Below are positions 1-6,304 of a DNA stretch of 7,427 nt, piece by piece. The first letter of the stretch is position 1, and each line of letters opens with the position of its first letter. The DNA is from Allosphingosinicella sp. (lineage in GTDB: Bacteria; Pseudomonadota; Alphaproteobacteria; Sphingomonadales; Sphingomonadaceae), in contig JASLBD010000001.1 in NCBI GenBank assembly GCA_030146745.1, positions 1 to 7,427 on the forward strand. The letters run 5' to 3'. A model generated the notes under the pieces. The model made no database searches, was not told the origin of the DNA, and saw only the letters and a list, made by a program, of their open reading frames with translations. The position numbers and the translations under genes were made by a program.

Positions 1-972
1 CGCTGCGTGTCGATCGAGCACAAGCTCGGGATCCACGCCTCGCCGACCTGCGTGATGGCCTTCGGCGACGATGGCGACTGCCGCGGCTGGCTGATCGGCG
101 AGGAGATGGCGGGGATGCGGGCGATGTTCACGATGATGAACAATGCCCGCCTCAACGTCGGGCTTCAGGGCGTTTCGATCGGCGAGCGGGCGACCCAGGC
201 GGCGGTCGCTTATGCCCGCCAGCGCGTGCAGGGCGCCCGGGAAGGACGGCCGGCGGCGATCGCCGATCATCCCGACGTCCGGCGGATGCTTCTGAGGATG
301 ACGGCCCTGACCCAGGCGGCCCGGGCGCTTTGCTATTATGCGGCGGGGCAGACCGACCGCGGCACGCTCGGCGACAAGGCGGCGCAGGCCCGGGCGGACC
401 TGCTGACGCCTTTGGTCAAGGCCTATGGCACCGACGTCGGCTGCGAAGTGGCGAGCCTCGGGGTGCAGGTCCATGGCGGGATGGGCTATATCGAGGAGAC
501 CGGGGCGGCTCAGCATTACCGGGATATAAGGATCGCCCCGATCTACGAGGGGACGAACGGGATCCAGGCGGCCGACCTGGTCGGGCGCAAGCTCGGCCTC
601 GAGGGCGGCGAGACTCTTCGGCGGCTGCTCGCGGAGGTTCGGAGCGAGGCGGAAGGGCCGCTGGCGAATTTGACGGATGTGGTCGAAGGTGTCGCGCAGC
701 GGCTGGGCGGGATGGGGATGGAGGACCGGCTGGCGGGGTCCTATCCTTTCCTGACCCTGCTCTCGACGCTGGTGTGCGGGTGGCTGATGAAGCGGCAGCT
801 GGCGGCGCTGGAAAGCGACGCAATCGCCGAAGATCGCCACTTCACGGCGGTGAAGCGCGCCGCCTGCGCTTATTATCTGGAGCATGTCGTGCCCGAGGCG
901 GCGGGGCTGGCGGCGCAGGCGACGGCGGGGGCGGAGCTGTTTTACTCCGATTCGGAGCTGTTCGCGGGATGA
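1..972 (+). CDS. acyl-CoA dehydrogenase, DmdC-like large type (C-terminal part, 5' truncated)
   Basis: The frame is open from base 1 and ends with TGA at 970-972, so about 323 C-terminal residues of a protein that is usually near 600 aa are visible. The family is FAD-dependent and oxidises acyl-CoA to enoyl-CoA in the cytoplasm, passing electrons to ETF. The segments SIEHKLGIHASPT, FTMMNNARLNVG, VQVHGGMGYIEETGAAQHYRD and IAPIYEGTNGIQA are hallmark blocks of this subfamily. The glutamate of YEGT (codon 547-549) aligns with the catalytic base of medium-chain acyl-CoA dehydrogenases. After that motif, about 140 residues form the extra helical C-terminal domain (Acyl-CoA_dh_C type) that separates DmdC-like enzymes from short acyl-CoA dehydrogenases. 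The substrate cannot be read from the sequence; DmdC itself acts on 3-methylmercaptopropionyl-CoA, but many relatives handle other acyl-CoAs. The true start lies left of the window. The GTG at 7 is an internal valine codon, not a start. Confidence 0.95.
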   Translation, partial: RCVSIEHKLGIHASPTCVMAFGDDGDCRGWLIGEEMAGMRAMFTMMNNARLNVGLQGVSIGERATQAAVAYARQRVQGAREGRPAAIADHPDVRRMLLRMTALTQAARALCYYAAGQTDRGTLGDKAAQARADLLTPLVKAYGTDVGCEVASLGVQVHGGMGYIEETGAAQHYRDIRIAPIYEGTNGIQAADLVGRKLGLEGGETLRRLLAEVRSEAEGPLANLTDVVEGVAQRLGGMGMEDRLAGSYPFLTLLSTLVCGWLMKRQLAALESDAIAEDRHFTAVKRAACAYYLEHVVPEAAGLAAQATAGAELFYSDSELFAG

Positions 973-977
973 GTCGC

Positions 978-1006
978 TTGCCTGCCAACAAGTAGCTGGA
1001 TACTTT
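978..1006 (+). promoter_or_regulatory. possible sigma70-like promoter for the RTX exoprotein gene
   Basis: TTGCCT (978-983) and TACTTT (1001-1006) are separated by 17 bases. They lie in a patch that is AT-richer than its surroundings, 52 bases upstream of the chosen start codon. Matches to TTGACA/TATAAT are only 4/6 and 3/6. Position and spacing are right, but alphaproteobacterial promoters are hard to call by eye, so this is only a candidate. Confidence 0.25.
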
Positions 1007-1057
1007 AGCGAATTCAGGCGAGGCGCCTCTGCCCCGCTCAATGCGCCGGGGGGCCTG

Positions 1058-4000
1058 ATGACCGACTATTTCGAGCCGCGCGGCATTAAAGCAGTCGTCA
1101 ACACGATCACCGCTGGAATCCAGACCTCGCCGCGCGCGGTGAAGCTCGCCGGCGGCGGGTACGTCATCGTCTGGGAAGACCGGAGCGCAAGCCCAGACGA
1201 CACCAGCGTCGCTATTCGCGGCCAGCTCTTCACCTCATCCGGCACGAAGGCGGGCGCTGAGTTCCTGGTCAACACCGTCACCGCCGGGGACCAGATCGAC
1301 CCGTCGGTCGGCGCCGGTCCGAACGGCGGTTTCCTCGTCACCTGGACGGGGAGCGACTCGTCCGGCACCGGGATCAAGGGCCAGTTGTTCACTTCGGAAG
1401 GCGCCCGCTCGGGCGGCGAGTTCCTGGTCAACACGTCGACCTCCGACGCCCAATCGGGCGGGCGCGCGAGCGGCGTCGAGGGCCTGGGCTATGCCGTCGT
1501 CTGGCTCGATTATGCGGGCACCGGCGTGGCGGTCCGCGCCCAGCTCCTCGACCCGGGCGGAAACCGCTACGGCTCCCAGATGACGGTCGTAGCCAACGCC
1601 GCCGAATTGATCAGCGACCTGTCGGTGGCACGGCTCGCGGACGGCAACAGCCGAAGCGTCGTCACCTACACGCAGACGAACAGCGACGGGAACGACAGCG
1701 CGGTGTTCGCCCACATCGTGACCGCGGGCGGCTCGGTCGGCTCGGCCATCCGGGTCAGCGAATCCGCCTTCGGGAACCAGCACGACGCCGCCGTGGCACT
1801 CTTCGAGCCGACTCAGGGCTTCATCGTCGCCTATGTGGACGAAGGCGCCGGCGGAGCGGTGAAGGTACGGATCTTCTACCCCGACGGGCGCGCCGCCAGC
1901 GGAGACATCGTCATCACCGCCGACGGCTCGGCGGGCAGCGACCCTTCGGTCGTCGCTTATGACTCCGGACTCTTCGCCGTAAGCTGGCGCGACGCGGGCG
2001 GCGCCCTGCTCGTCCAGATCGTCAACGGTACCGGCGAAAAGCTCGGGCCCCCCGTCGCCGCGACGTCCGGGGACGGCTCCGGCGAGCTTGCTGCGCTCAT
2101 CCCGACCGGAACCGAATCCTTCCTGCTCGTCTGGGCGAACGGGGACGTCGAATCGCTCGCCTTCGATCCGGTCGCTCCCGCAGTGATCGACCTGGTGCTT
2201 TCCGACGACAGGATCGGCGAGGGCATTCCCGACAATCTCCCGGTGGCGCAGCTGAAGGCGACCGGGATTGGCGGAAGCAGCGGCTTCACCTTCTCGCTCA
2301 TCTCCGATTCGACCAACGGCGGCTTCGCGATCGACGGCGGCAGGCTGATCGTCGCCGATTCGTCGCGGATCGACTTCGAGACCGCCGCCCAGGCGCAGGT
2401 CGTCATCCGGGCGACGGATTCGCAGGGCCGGTTCCGCGACGAAACTCACATCATTGACATTGCCGACGCTGCGATAGAAACCCCCGGCTGGTCGGCAAGC
2501 CCGCTTTTCGCGCCGAACGAGACCGCCTTCGGGCCGACCATCCCAAGCGTCGCGCCGCTCTCCTCGGGCGGATTCGTCATGATCTATTTCGACTCCAGCT
2601 TCCAAGATTCCGGCAGCGGCGGCAGCCCGGTACGCGGCCGGATCTACTCGCATGACGGCCAGAGGGCCGGCGCCGAGTTCGACGTCCCGATCTTCCGCGA
2701 CGGCAACCAACATCCGGTCAGCGTCGCCGGGCTCGAAGACGGCGGCTTCGTCGTCCTGTTCAGCGACTATCGCGAAGGCTTCGGCGTGGGCGCCCAGCTC
2801 CGGGCCCAGGTCTTCGACTCCGCGGGGCTTGCGGTGGGCGGCCAGGTCAAGGTCGCCTCCGTCAGCGGCGGACACCAGAGCGGCGAGGTCGCCGGCCTCG
2901 CCAGCGGCGGTTTCGTGGTCACCTTCACGAACGGCTGGAGCGGCGACGTGAGGGCGCAGATCTTCGACCCAGCCGCGAACAAGGTCGGAAGCGAGTTCCA
3001 GGTACCGTCGTCGGCGAACTCGTCCCAGTCCGACCCGGCGGTCGCGGCGCTCGAGGACGGAAGCTTCGTCATCCTCTGGCAGGACTCCGGCAACAGCCTG
3101 ATCGCCCAGCGCTTCGAAGCGGACGGAGACCGGATCGGCGGGAATATCCCGGTCAGGGTCGAGACCACCGACCACACCCCCCAGGGGTCGATCGCGCCGC
3201 TCGCCGGCGGGGGCTTCGTCGTCACCTGGCTCCAAGGCACCTCCGCCGACCCCTGGAATGTGGTCGGCAGGATCTTCGACTCTTCCGGAGCCCCGGTCGG
3301 CGGCATGTTCGCGGTCCACGACCAGACGGAAGGCACCCAGCGCCACGCTTCTGTGACCCCGCTCGCCGACGGCGGCTTCCTCGTGGTGTGGAACGACAGC
3401 GATCCCGGATTTTCGTTTCACATGCCTGGCCGTGGTTCGTCCGACTTCGGCAACGTCGGTGCTGTGACCCGGGCCCAGATGTTCGACGCGCGGGGCAATA
3501 AGGTCGGCGGCGCCTTTTCGGTCCACGAGAGCTTCAACCAGGAGCATTCCTACACCGCTGCGGCCACGCTCGGCTGGGGCGGAGTCGTGGTGGCCTATGC
3601 CGAGCGGAGCGTAGTCACGCTTCCAGGTACCGCTACCGTCCAGGCCCGGCTGTTCTCGCCAGAGGCCATCGATGCCATGGGCGACGAGCTCGCCGTCCTG
3701 GAAAGCGGCGTGGCGATCGGAAGCGTCTTCGCCGACAATGGCAATGGTGCCGACTCGGCTCCGGCGTCCGGCGCCCTGATGGTGGCGACGGTGAACGGAG
3801 CCTCGGCCAATGTCGGCAAGGCCATCGTCCTAGCTTCGGGCGCGCTTCTGACGCTCAACGCAGACGGCACGTTCACCTACGATCCCAACCACGCCTTCGA
3901 CGGCCTCGCCGCGCCCGGAAGCGGCGGTTCGAACTCGTTCGGCTCCGACAGCTTCACCTACAGCCTCGGCGGCGGCGACAGCGCGACGGTGAACGTGACG

Positions 4001-5476
4001 GTGACCGGCGAATATTCGCTTCCGCACGTCGTACGTGGAACCGAGGGTGCGGACCTTCTGACCGGAACGAACCTTGCCGAAACTTTGGTCGGCGGCGCCG
4101 GTAACGACGTCTACATAGTCAACGATGCGGGCGACGTGATCGAGGAGGATGCCGGCGCCGGCACGGACGAGATCCGGACCGGCCTGGCCATCTTCAGCCT
4201 AGTCGACCTTCCGAACGTCGAGAACCTGACCGCCACGTCCGATGCGAGCCACGATTTCCGCGGCAATGCCGGCGACAACGCCGTCGCCGGCGGCGACGGC
4301 AACGACCTCCTGCGCCTCCACGACGGCGGCGACGACATTGTGAATGCGGGCGCGGGCAGCGACAACATCTTCTTCATCGGCGCTCTGACCTCGGCCGACG
4401 TCGTCGACGGCGGGGACGGAGTCGACACGCTCATCCTCCAAGGAGCCTATGAGTCGCTGGTCCTGACGGCCAATATCACCCAGATCGAGAACATCTCCAT
4501 CCTCGCCGGGAGCAACATCGTCTTCGGCGGGGCGAGCGGCAACCGCCACGATTACGCGCTCACCATCCACGATTCGAACTTCGCCGCCGGAGTCCAGGCC
4601 CGGATCAACGGCGCCGCTCTGCTCGCGGGGGAGGACTTCACCTTCGACGGCTCGGCGGAGACGGACGCGCTCTTCGTCGTCTACGGCGGCAAGGGGACGG
4701 ACACCCTGACCGGCGGCCTCGGCAACGACATCTTCTTCTACGCCGAGGAGAGGTTCGCGAGCGGCGACACGGTGAACGGCGGCGCCGGCTATGACGGCAT
4801 GTTCCTTCGCGGCAATTACACGATCGACTTCAACGCTCCGGGCTATACGGGCCTGTTCACCAACATCGAGAACCTCACCCTGACCTCGGCGACCGACGAG
4901 CGCTATGCGAGGGGCGGCGGCACGGAGTTCGACTACAATCTAACTCTGTCCGACGCGATCGTCGGTGCGGGGCAGGTGCTGACGGTGTCGGGCGCCCTGC
5001 TGATGGCCACGGAGACGATGGTGCTCGACGCCAGCCAGGAAGCGGACGGCATCCTCCGGCTGTTCGGCGGCAAGGCTTCGGACACTCTGAAGGGCGGCGG
5101 CCAGAACGACCTCATCCACGGCAATCTCGGCGCCGACATCCTCACCGGCAACGGCGGCGCGGACGCGTTCCGCTACCAGACGATCGCGGAATCGAACTCC
5201 GGATCGATGGACCATATCCTCGACTTCACGCCGGGCACCGACAGGATCGAGCTCGACCGGATCGACGCAAACACGCTCGTCGCCGGCAACCAGGCCTTCA
5301 CCTGGATCGGATCGGATGCGTTCAGCGGAACGGCGGGCGAGCTTCGCGCCGAGAATCTCAACAACATGGGCTGGTTCCTCGAAGGCGACACCGACGGCAA
5401 CGGAACCCCGGACTTCGTCGTCATGCTCACACTTCAGGGTCCCGCTCCGCTGAGCTCGGGCGACTTCATCCTCTAG
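1058..5476 (+). CDS. large RTX-type calcium-binding exoprotein with two seven-repeat propeller-like blocks, likely type I secreted
   Basis: This 1472-residue protein starts at ATG 1058, preceded by a G-run (1048-1053) that can act as a weak Shine-Dalgarno. The frame is open back to 884, but that would overlap the dehydrogenase gene and add an Arg-rich tract unlike the rest, so the later start is chosen. There is no N-terminal signal peptide and no membrane segment. Domains in order: seven ~55-residue repeats with a G-G-F/Y-x-V-x-W/Y-x-D core (residues ~10-371); a cadherin-like domain (~376-470) with RIDFETA and RATDSQG; seven more repeats (~477-873); an Ig/cadherin-like domain (~876-985) with LNADGTFTYDP; RTX-type Gly/Asp-rich segments (~994-1370) such as GGAGND and GGLGND; and a serralysin-type C-terminus (~1371-1472). 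It ends in DFIL, the Asp-plus-hydrophobics tail typical of type I substrates of the serralysin class. It contains no cysteine. No HExxH metalloprotease motif is seen, so it is not itself a serralysin. Inferred role: a secreted or surface-associated Ca2+-stabilised adhesin or matrix protein; any enzymatic activity is unknown. Confidence 0.9.
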   Translation: MTDYFEPRGIKAVVNTITAGIQTSPRAVKLAGGGYVIVWEDRSASPDDTSVAIRGQLFTSSGTKAGAEFLVNTVTAGDQIDPSVGAGPNGGFLVTWTGSDSSGTGIKGQLFTSEGARSGGEFLVNTSTSDAQSGGRASGVEGLGYAVVWLDYAGTGVAVRAQLLDPGGNRYGSQMTVVANAAELISDLSVARLADGNSRSVVTYTQTNSDGNDSAVFAHIVTAGGSVGSAIRVSESAFGNQHDAAVALFEPTQGFIVAYVDEGAGGAVKVRIFYPDGRAASGDIVITADGSAGSDPSVVAYDSGLFAVSWRDAGGALLVQIVNGTGEKLGPPVAATSGDGSGELAALIPTGTESFLLVWANGDVESLAFDPVAPAVIDLVLSDDRIGEGIPDNLPVAQLKATGIGGSSGFTFSLISDSTNGGFAIDGGRLIVADSSRIDFETAAQAQVVIRATDSQGRFRDETHIIDIADAAIETPGWSASPLFAPNETAFGPTIPSVAPLSSGGFVMIYFDSSFQDSGSGGSPVRGRIYSHDGQRAGAEFDVPIFRDGNQHPVSVAGLEDGGFVVLFSDYREGFGVGAQLRAQVFDSAGLAVGGQVKVASVSGGHQSGEVAGLASGGFVVTFTNGWSGDVRAQIFDPAANKVGSEFQVPSSANSSQSDPAVAALEDGSFVILWQDSGNSLIAQRFEADGDRIGGNIPVRVETTDHTPQGSIAPLAGGGFVVTWLQGTSADPWNVVGRIFDSSGAPVGGMFAVHDQTEGTQRHASVTPLADGGFLVVWNDSDPGFSFHMPGRGSSDFGNVGAVTRAQMFDARGNKVGGAFSVHESFNQEHSYTAAATLGWGGVVVAYAERSVVTLPGTATVQARLFSPEAIDAMGDELAVLESGVAIGSVFADNGNGADSAPASGALMVATVNGASANVGKAIVLASGALLTLNADGTFTYDPNHAFDGLAAPGSGGSNSFGSDSFTYSLGGGDSATVNVTVTGEYSLPHVVRGTEGADLLTGTNLAETLVGGAGNDVYIVNDAGDVIEEDAGAGTDEIRTGLAIFSLVDLPNVENLTATSDASHDFRGNAGDNAVAGGDGNDLLRLHDGGDDIVNAGAGSDNIFFIGALTSADVVDGGDGVDTLILQGAYESLVLTANITQIENISILAGSNIVFGGASGNRHDYALTIHDSNFAAGVQARINGAALLAGEDFTFDGSAETDALFVVYGGKGTDTLTGGLGNDIFFYAEERFASGDTVNGGAGYDGMFLRGNYTIDFNAPGYTGLFTNIENLTLTSATDERYARGGGTEFDYNLTLSDAIVGAGQVLTVSGALLMATETMVLDASQEADGILRLFGGKASDTLKGGGQNDLIHGNLGADILTGNGGADAFRYQTIAESNSGSMDHILDFTPGTDRIELDRIDANTLVAGNQAFTWIGSDAFSGTAGELRAENLNNMGWFLEGDTDGNGTPDFVVMLTLQGPAPLSSGDFIL
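1085..2170 (+). repeat. first block of seven tandem protein repeats (putative seven-bladed beta-propeller)
   Basis: Within the RTX gene, seven core strands recur near residues 32 (GGGYVIVWED), 89 (NGGFLVTWTG), 142 (GLGYAVVWLD), 198 (RSVVTYTQ), 252 (TQGFIVAYVD), 302 (DSGLFAVSWRD) and 351 (GTESFLLVWAN). Each is followed by an xxAQxFDxxG-like strand and then a GxEFxVN-like strand. Copies 1 and 2 are the closest: the DNA stretch GAGTTCCTGGTCAACAC is identical at 1259-1275 and 1418-1434. The seventh copy lacks its last strand, while the protein begins with a spare one (IKAVVNT, residues 10-16). Propeller folding is inferred, not shown. Confidence 0.7.
2486..3676 (+). repeat. second block of seven tandem protein repeats (putative seven-bladed beta-propeller)
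   Basis: Seven further copies of the same repeat have cores near residues 502 (SSGGFVMIYFD), 561 (DGGFVVLFSDY), 616 (SGGFVVTFTN), 667 (DGSFVILWQD), 717 (GGGFVVTWLQ), 771 (DGGFLVVWND) and 840 (WGGVVVAYAE). Strands such as LRAQVFDSAG, VRAQIFDPA and TRAQMFDARG follow them. Spacing is 50-69 residues. An insert rich in Gly and Ser (about residues 785-800) enlarges the sixth copy. As in the first block, the last copy stops after the QARLF strand and the block opens with an unpaired strand (SPLFAPNET). Confidence 0.7.
4037..5167 (+). repeat. RTX Gly/Asp-rich calcium-binding repeat region with an internal duplication
   Basis: Residues ~994-1370 of the exoprotein carry degenerate RTX nonapeptides: LVGGAGNDVY, VAGGDGNDLL, LTGGLGNDIF, HGNLGADIL and TGNGGADAF. 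Between them, residues 1115-1228 (bases 4400-4741) and 1238-1354 (4769-5119) are two copies of one unit. Both run GGxGxD, then IENxxL, DYxLT, GAxL, a GGKxxDTLxGG stretch and finally ND. The family binds Ca2+ in a parallel beta-roll that folds only outside the cell. The repeats here are sparse and interrupted, as in long alphaproteobacterial RTX proteins. Confidence 0.75.
5168..5473 (+). other. serralysin-type C-terminal domain with type I secretion signal
   Basis: Residues 1371-1472 begin FRYQTIAESN, followed by a DHILDFTPGTDRIEL segment. That pattern is typical of the Peptidase_M10 C-terminal domain that links RTX repeats to the uncleaved secretion signal. The last four residues are DFIL, matching the acidic-plus-three-hydrophobics tail of serralysin-class substrates of type I exporters. 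The GDTDGNGTPDF segment may be an additional Ca2+ loop. The transporter genes are not in this window. Confidence 0.7.
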
Positions 5477-5505
5477 GGGATACTGAGGTCATCGAAACGG
5501 TTTTG

Positions 5506-5570
5506 TTCCCCGGCGAAGGCCGGGGTCCAGCGGCGCCGCGGAAGGCCTGGGTTCCGGGCCTCGCCGGGAA
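5506..5570. repeat. bipartite inverted palindromic (REP/BIME-like) element, possible bidirectional terminator
   Basis: CCCCGGC (5508-5514) and GCCGGGG (5519-5525) form a perfect 7-bp stem around GAAG. The whole half-site 5506-5530 recurs as an imperfect inverted copy at 5547-5570 (ends CGCCGGGAA), with a 16-base spacer. Such paired palindromes are common intergenic repeats in sphingomonads. This one sits exactly between two convergent genes that end at 5476 and 5580, so it may also stop transcription from both sides. There is no U-tract after either stem; TTTT occurs only before the first (5501-5504), which would serve the minus-strand transcript. Confidence 0.6.
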
Positions 5571-5579
5571 GCATTCTAC

Positions 5580-5804
5580 TCAGCGCGCCGGGAACCAGCT
5601 CTTGGTGGGCGCGCCTTCCTCGGCCTCGGTCTGATCGGTCAGGCGGGCGACGATCTGGGCGAAGCTGCCTTCGACCGCGACCCGGTGCTCGCCGAAGTAG
5701 ATGTCGGTGAAGGGCCCGGACGCGGCTCGGACGTGAGTTACCTTGTCGGGGTTGATCGCGACATGGCCGGGCTCGCCGCCCTTCTTCATCACGATCAGCT
5801 TCAC
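5580..5804 (-). CDS. small conserved-looking hypothetical protein (74 aa)
   Basis: It reads KLIVMKKGGEPGHVAINPD near the start and ends KSWFPAR, with TGA at 5580-5582. The GTG at 5802-5804 is chosen because the compact beta-rich domain begins there and a purine-rich AGAGGGAG lies about 12 bases upstream. Another possible start is the internal ATG at codon 6. The frame stays open far upstream (to 6281), but that extension is Arg/Pro-rich and overlaps the divergent gene, so it is treated as spurious. The pattern INPDKVTHV...TDIYFGEHRVAVEGSFAQIVARL suggests four short beta strands and a helix, vaguely like small FlbD-type proteins; this is weak. No signal peptide or membrane segment is seen, so it is probably cytoplasmic. 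Its function is unknown. It converges on the RTX gene and is divergent from the 110-aa gene. Confidence 0.7.
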   Translation of the reverse strand: MKLIVMKKGGEPGHVAINPDKVTHVRAASGPFTDIYFGEHRVAVEGSFAQIVARLTDQTEAEEGAPTKSWFPAR

Positions 5805-5918
5805 GGTCGGCCCATGCTCCCTCTGTTCCAAAGGCCGGCTTAGCGCCCCGAGGTTAACTACGGGTTTGTACGAGCTTGAACGGGCGCCCCGCCCCGGCGA
5901 ACATTTCGGCGAGGGAAT

Positions 5919-5942
5919 TCCCCGACGTGGCTGCGTCGGGGA
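5919..5942 (+). promoter_or_regulatory. strong hairpin in the leader of the 110-aa gene
   Basis: CCCCGACG (5920-5927) and CGTCGGGG (5934-5941) form a perfect 8-bp stem with loop TGGCTG, extended by a T-A pair at 5919/5942. It ends only five bases before the ribosome binding site (5948-5954). A 10-base palindrome, GGGAATTCCC (5913-5922), overlaps its left arm. It could be a leader structure affecting translation, a terminator-like stem without a U-tract, or another dispersed palindrome. Confidence 0.45.
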
Positions 5943-5963
5943 GGGTAAGAGGGGCCGGCGTTC

Positions 5964-6296
5964 ATGACGATGTATGTCTACAGCACTGCCGGGGAGCCGC
6001 GCGGCTTCCTGTTCGAAACCACGATCTTCGATCTCGACGGAACGCCTCTGGGGCGGGTCCTGGGTTCGCGGGTCCACAGCTTCGACGGCGCCTATGCCGG
6101 CGAATGGTTCCACCAGATGGTGGTCGACCGCCCGACGGCGCGTCCGCGCTCGATCCCGCCGGTCGCGGTGCCGGCCCCGCGCCCTCCGGCGCCCGTTTCC
6201 TGGGGGCGGCGGCCGGTGGCGGAATATGGCGCCTATGCCGACGCCTTCGACCGGCTCGCGCAGACCGCCGATCCCTATCAAATGGCCGCGGAGTAG
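5964..6296 (+). CDS. hypothetical protein (110 aa) with two YD/FDG-type beta motifs
   Basis: ATG 5964 is preceded by AGAGGGG (5948-5954) with a 9-base spacer, a good ribosome binding site. A second ATG two codons later (5970) is less well placed. TAG is at 6294-6296. The N-terminal half carries two similar short units: TIFDLDGTPLGRVLGSRV, then VHSFDGAYAGEWF followed by HQMVVDRP. This is the kind of repeated DG..hG hairpin seen in small beta-repeat proteins such as 4-fold beta-flower-like families; the resemblance is loose. A Pro-rich linker (residues ~53-77, with repeated PAPRPPAP) and a polar tail (EYGAYADAFDRLAQTADPYQ) follow. No signal peptide or membrane segment is evident. Its partners and function are unknown. 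It is divergent from the 74-aa gene, with 159 bases between them. Confidence 0.7.
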   Translation: MTMYVYSTAGEPRGFLFETTIFDLDGTPLGRVLGSRVHSFDGAYAGEWFHQMVVDRPTARPRSIPPVAVPAPRPPAPVSWGRRPVAEYGAYADAFDRLAQTADPYQMAAE

Positions 6297-6304
6297 GTCT
6301 TATT

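Noticed and set aside
330..995. A 221-codon plus-strand frame overlapping the dehydrogenase
   Set aside because: It is an off-frame reading of conserved dehydrogenase sequence, Gly/Arg/Ala-rich with no domain signal.
884..1057. N-terminal extension of the RTX protein to an ATG at 884
   Set aside because: It would overlap 89 bases of the dehydrogenase gene and add an Arg-rich tract that is only its off-frame reading. ATG 1058 with a G-rich upstream run fits better.
1235..3547. A 770-codon open frame on the minus strand inside the RTX gene
   Set aside because: It is antisense to the repeats. Its translation is Arg/Gly/Asp-rich and mirrors the GC codon bias of the plus-strand gene, with no recognisable domain, so it is a shadow.
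1085..3676. CRISPR array or DNA satellite
   Set aside because: The periodicity is at protein level with diverged DNA and variable spacing, inside an intact reading frame.
1058..5476. Serralysin protease assignment for the RTX protein
   Set aside because: Only the C-terminal domain resembles serralysins. No HExxH zinc motif or other catalytic domain is present.
5805..6281. Upstream extension of the 74-aa minus-strand gene to a 233-aa protein
   Set aside because: The added part is Arg/Pro-rich, overlaps the well-supported 110-aa gene on the plus strand and contains the hairpin region, so it is not credible coding sequence.
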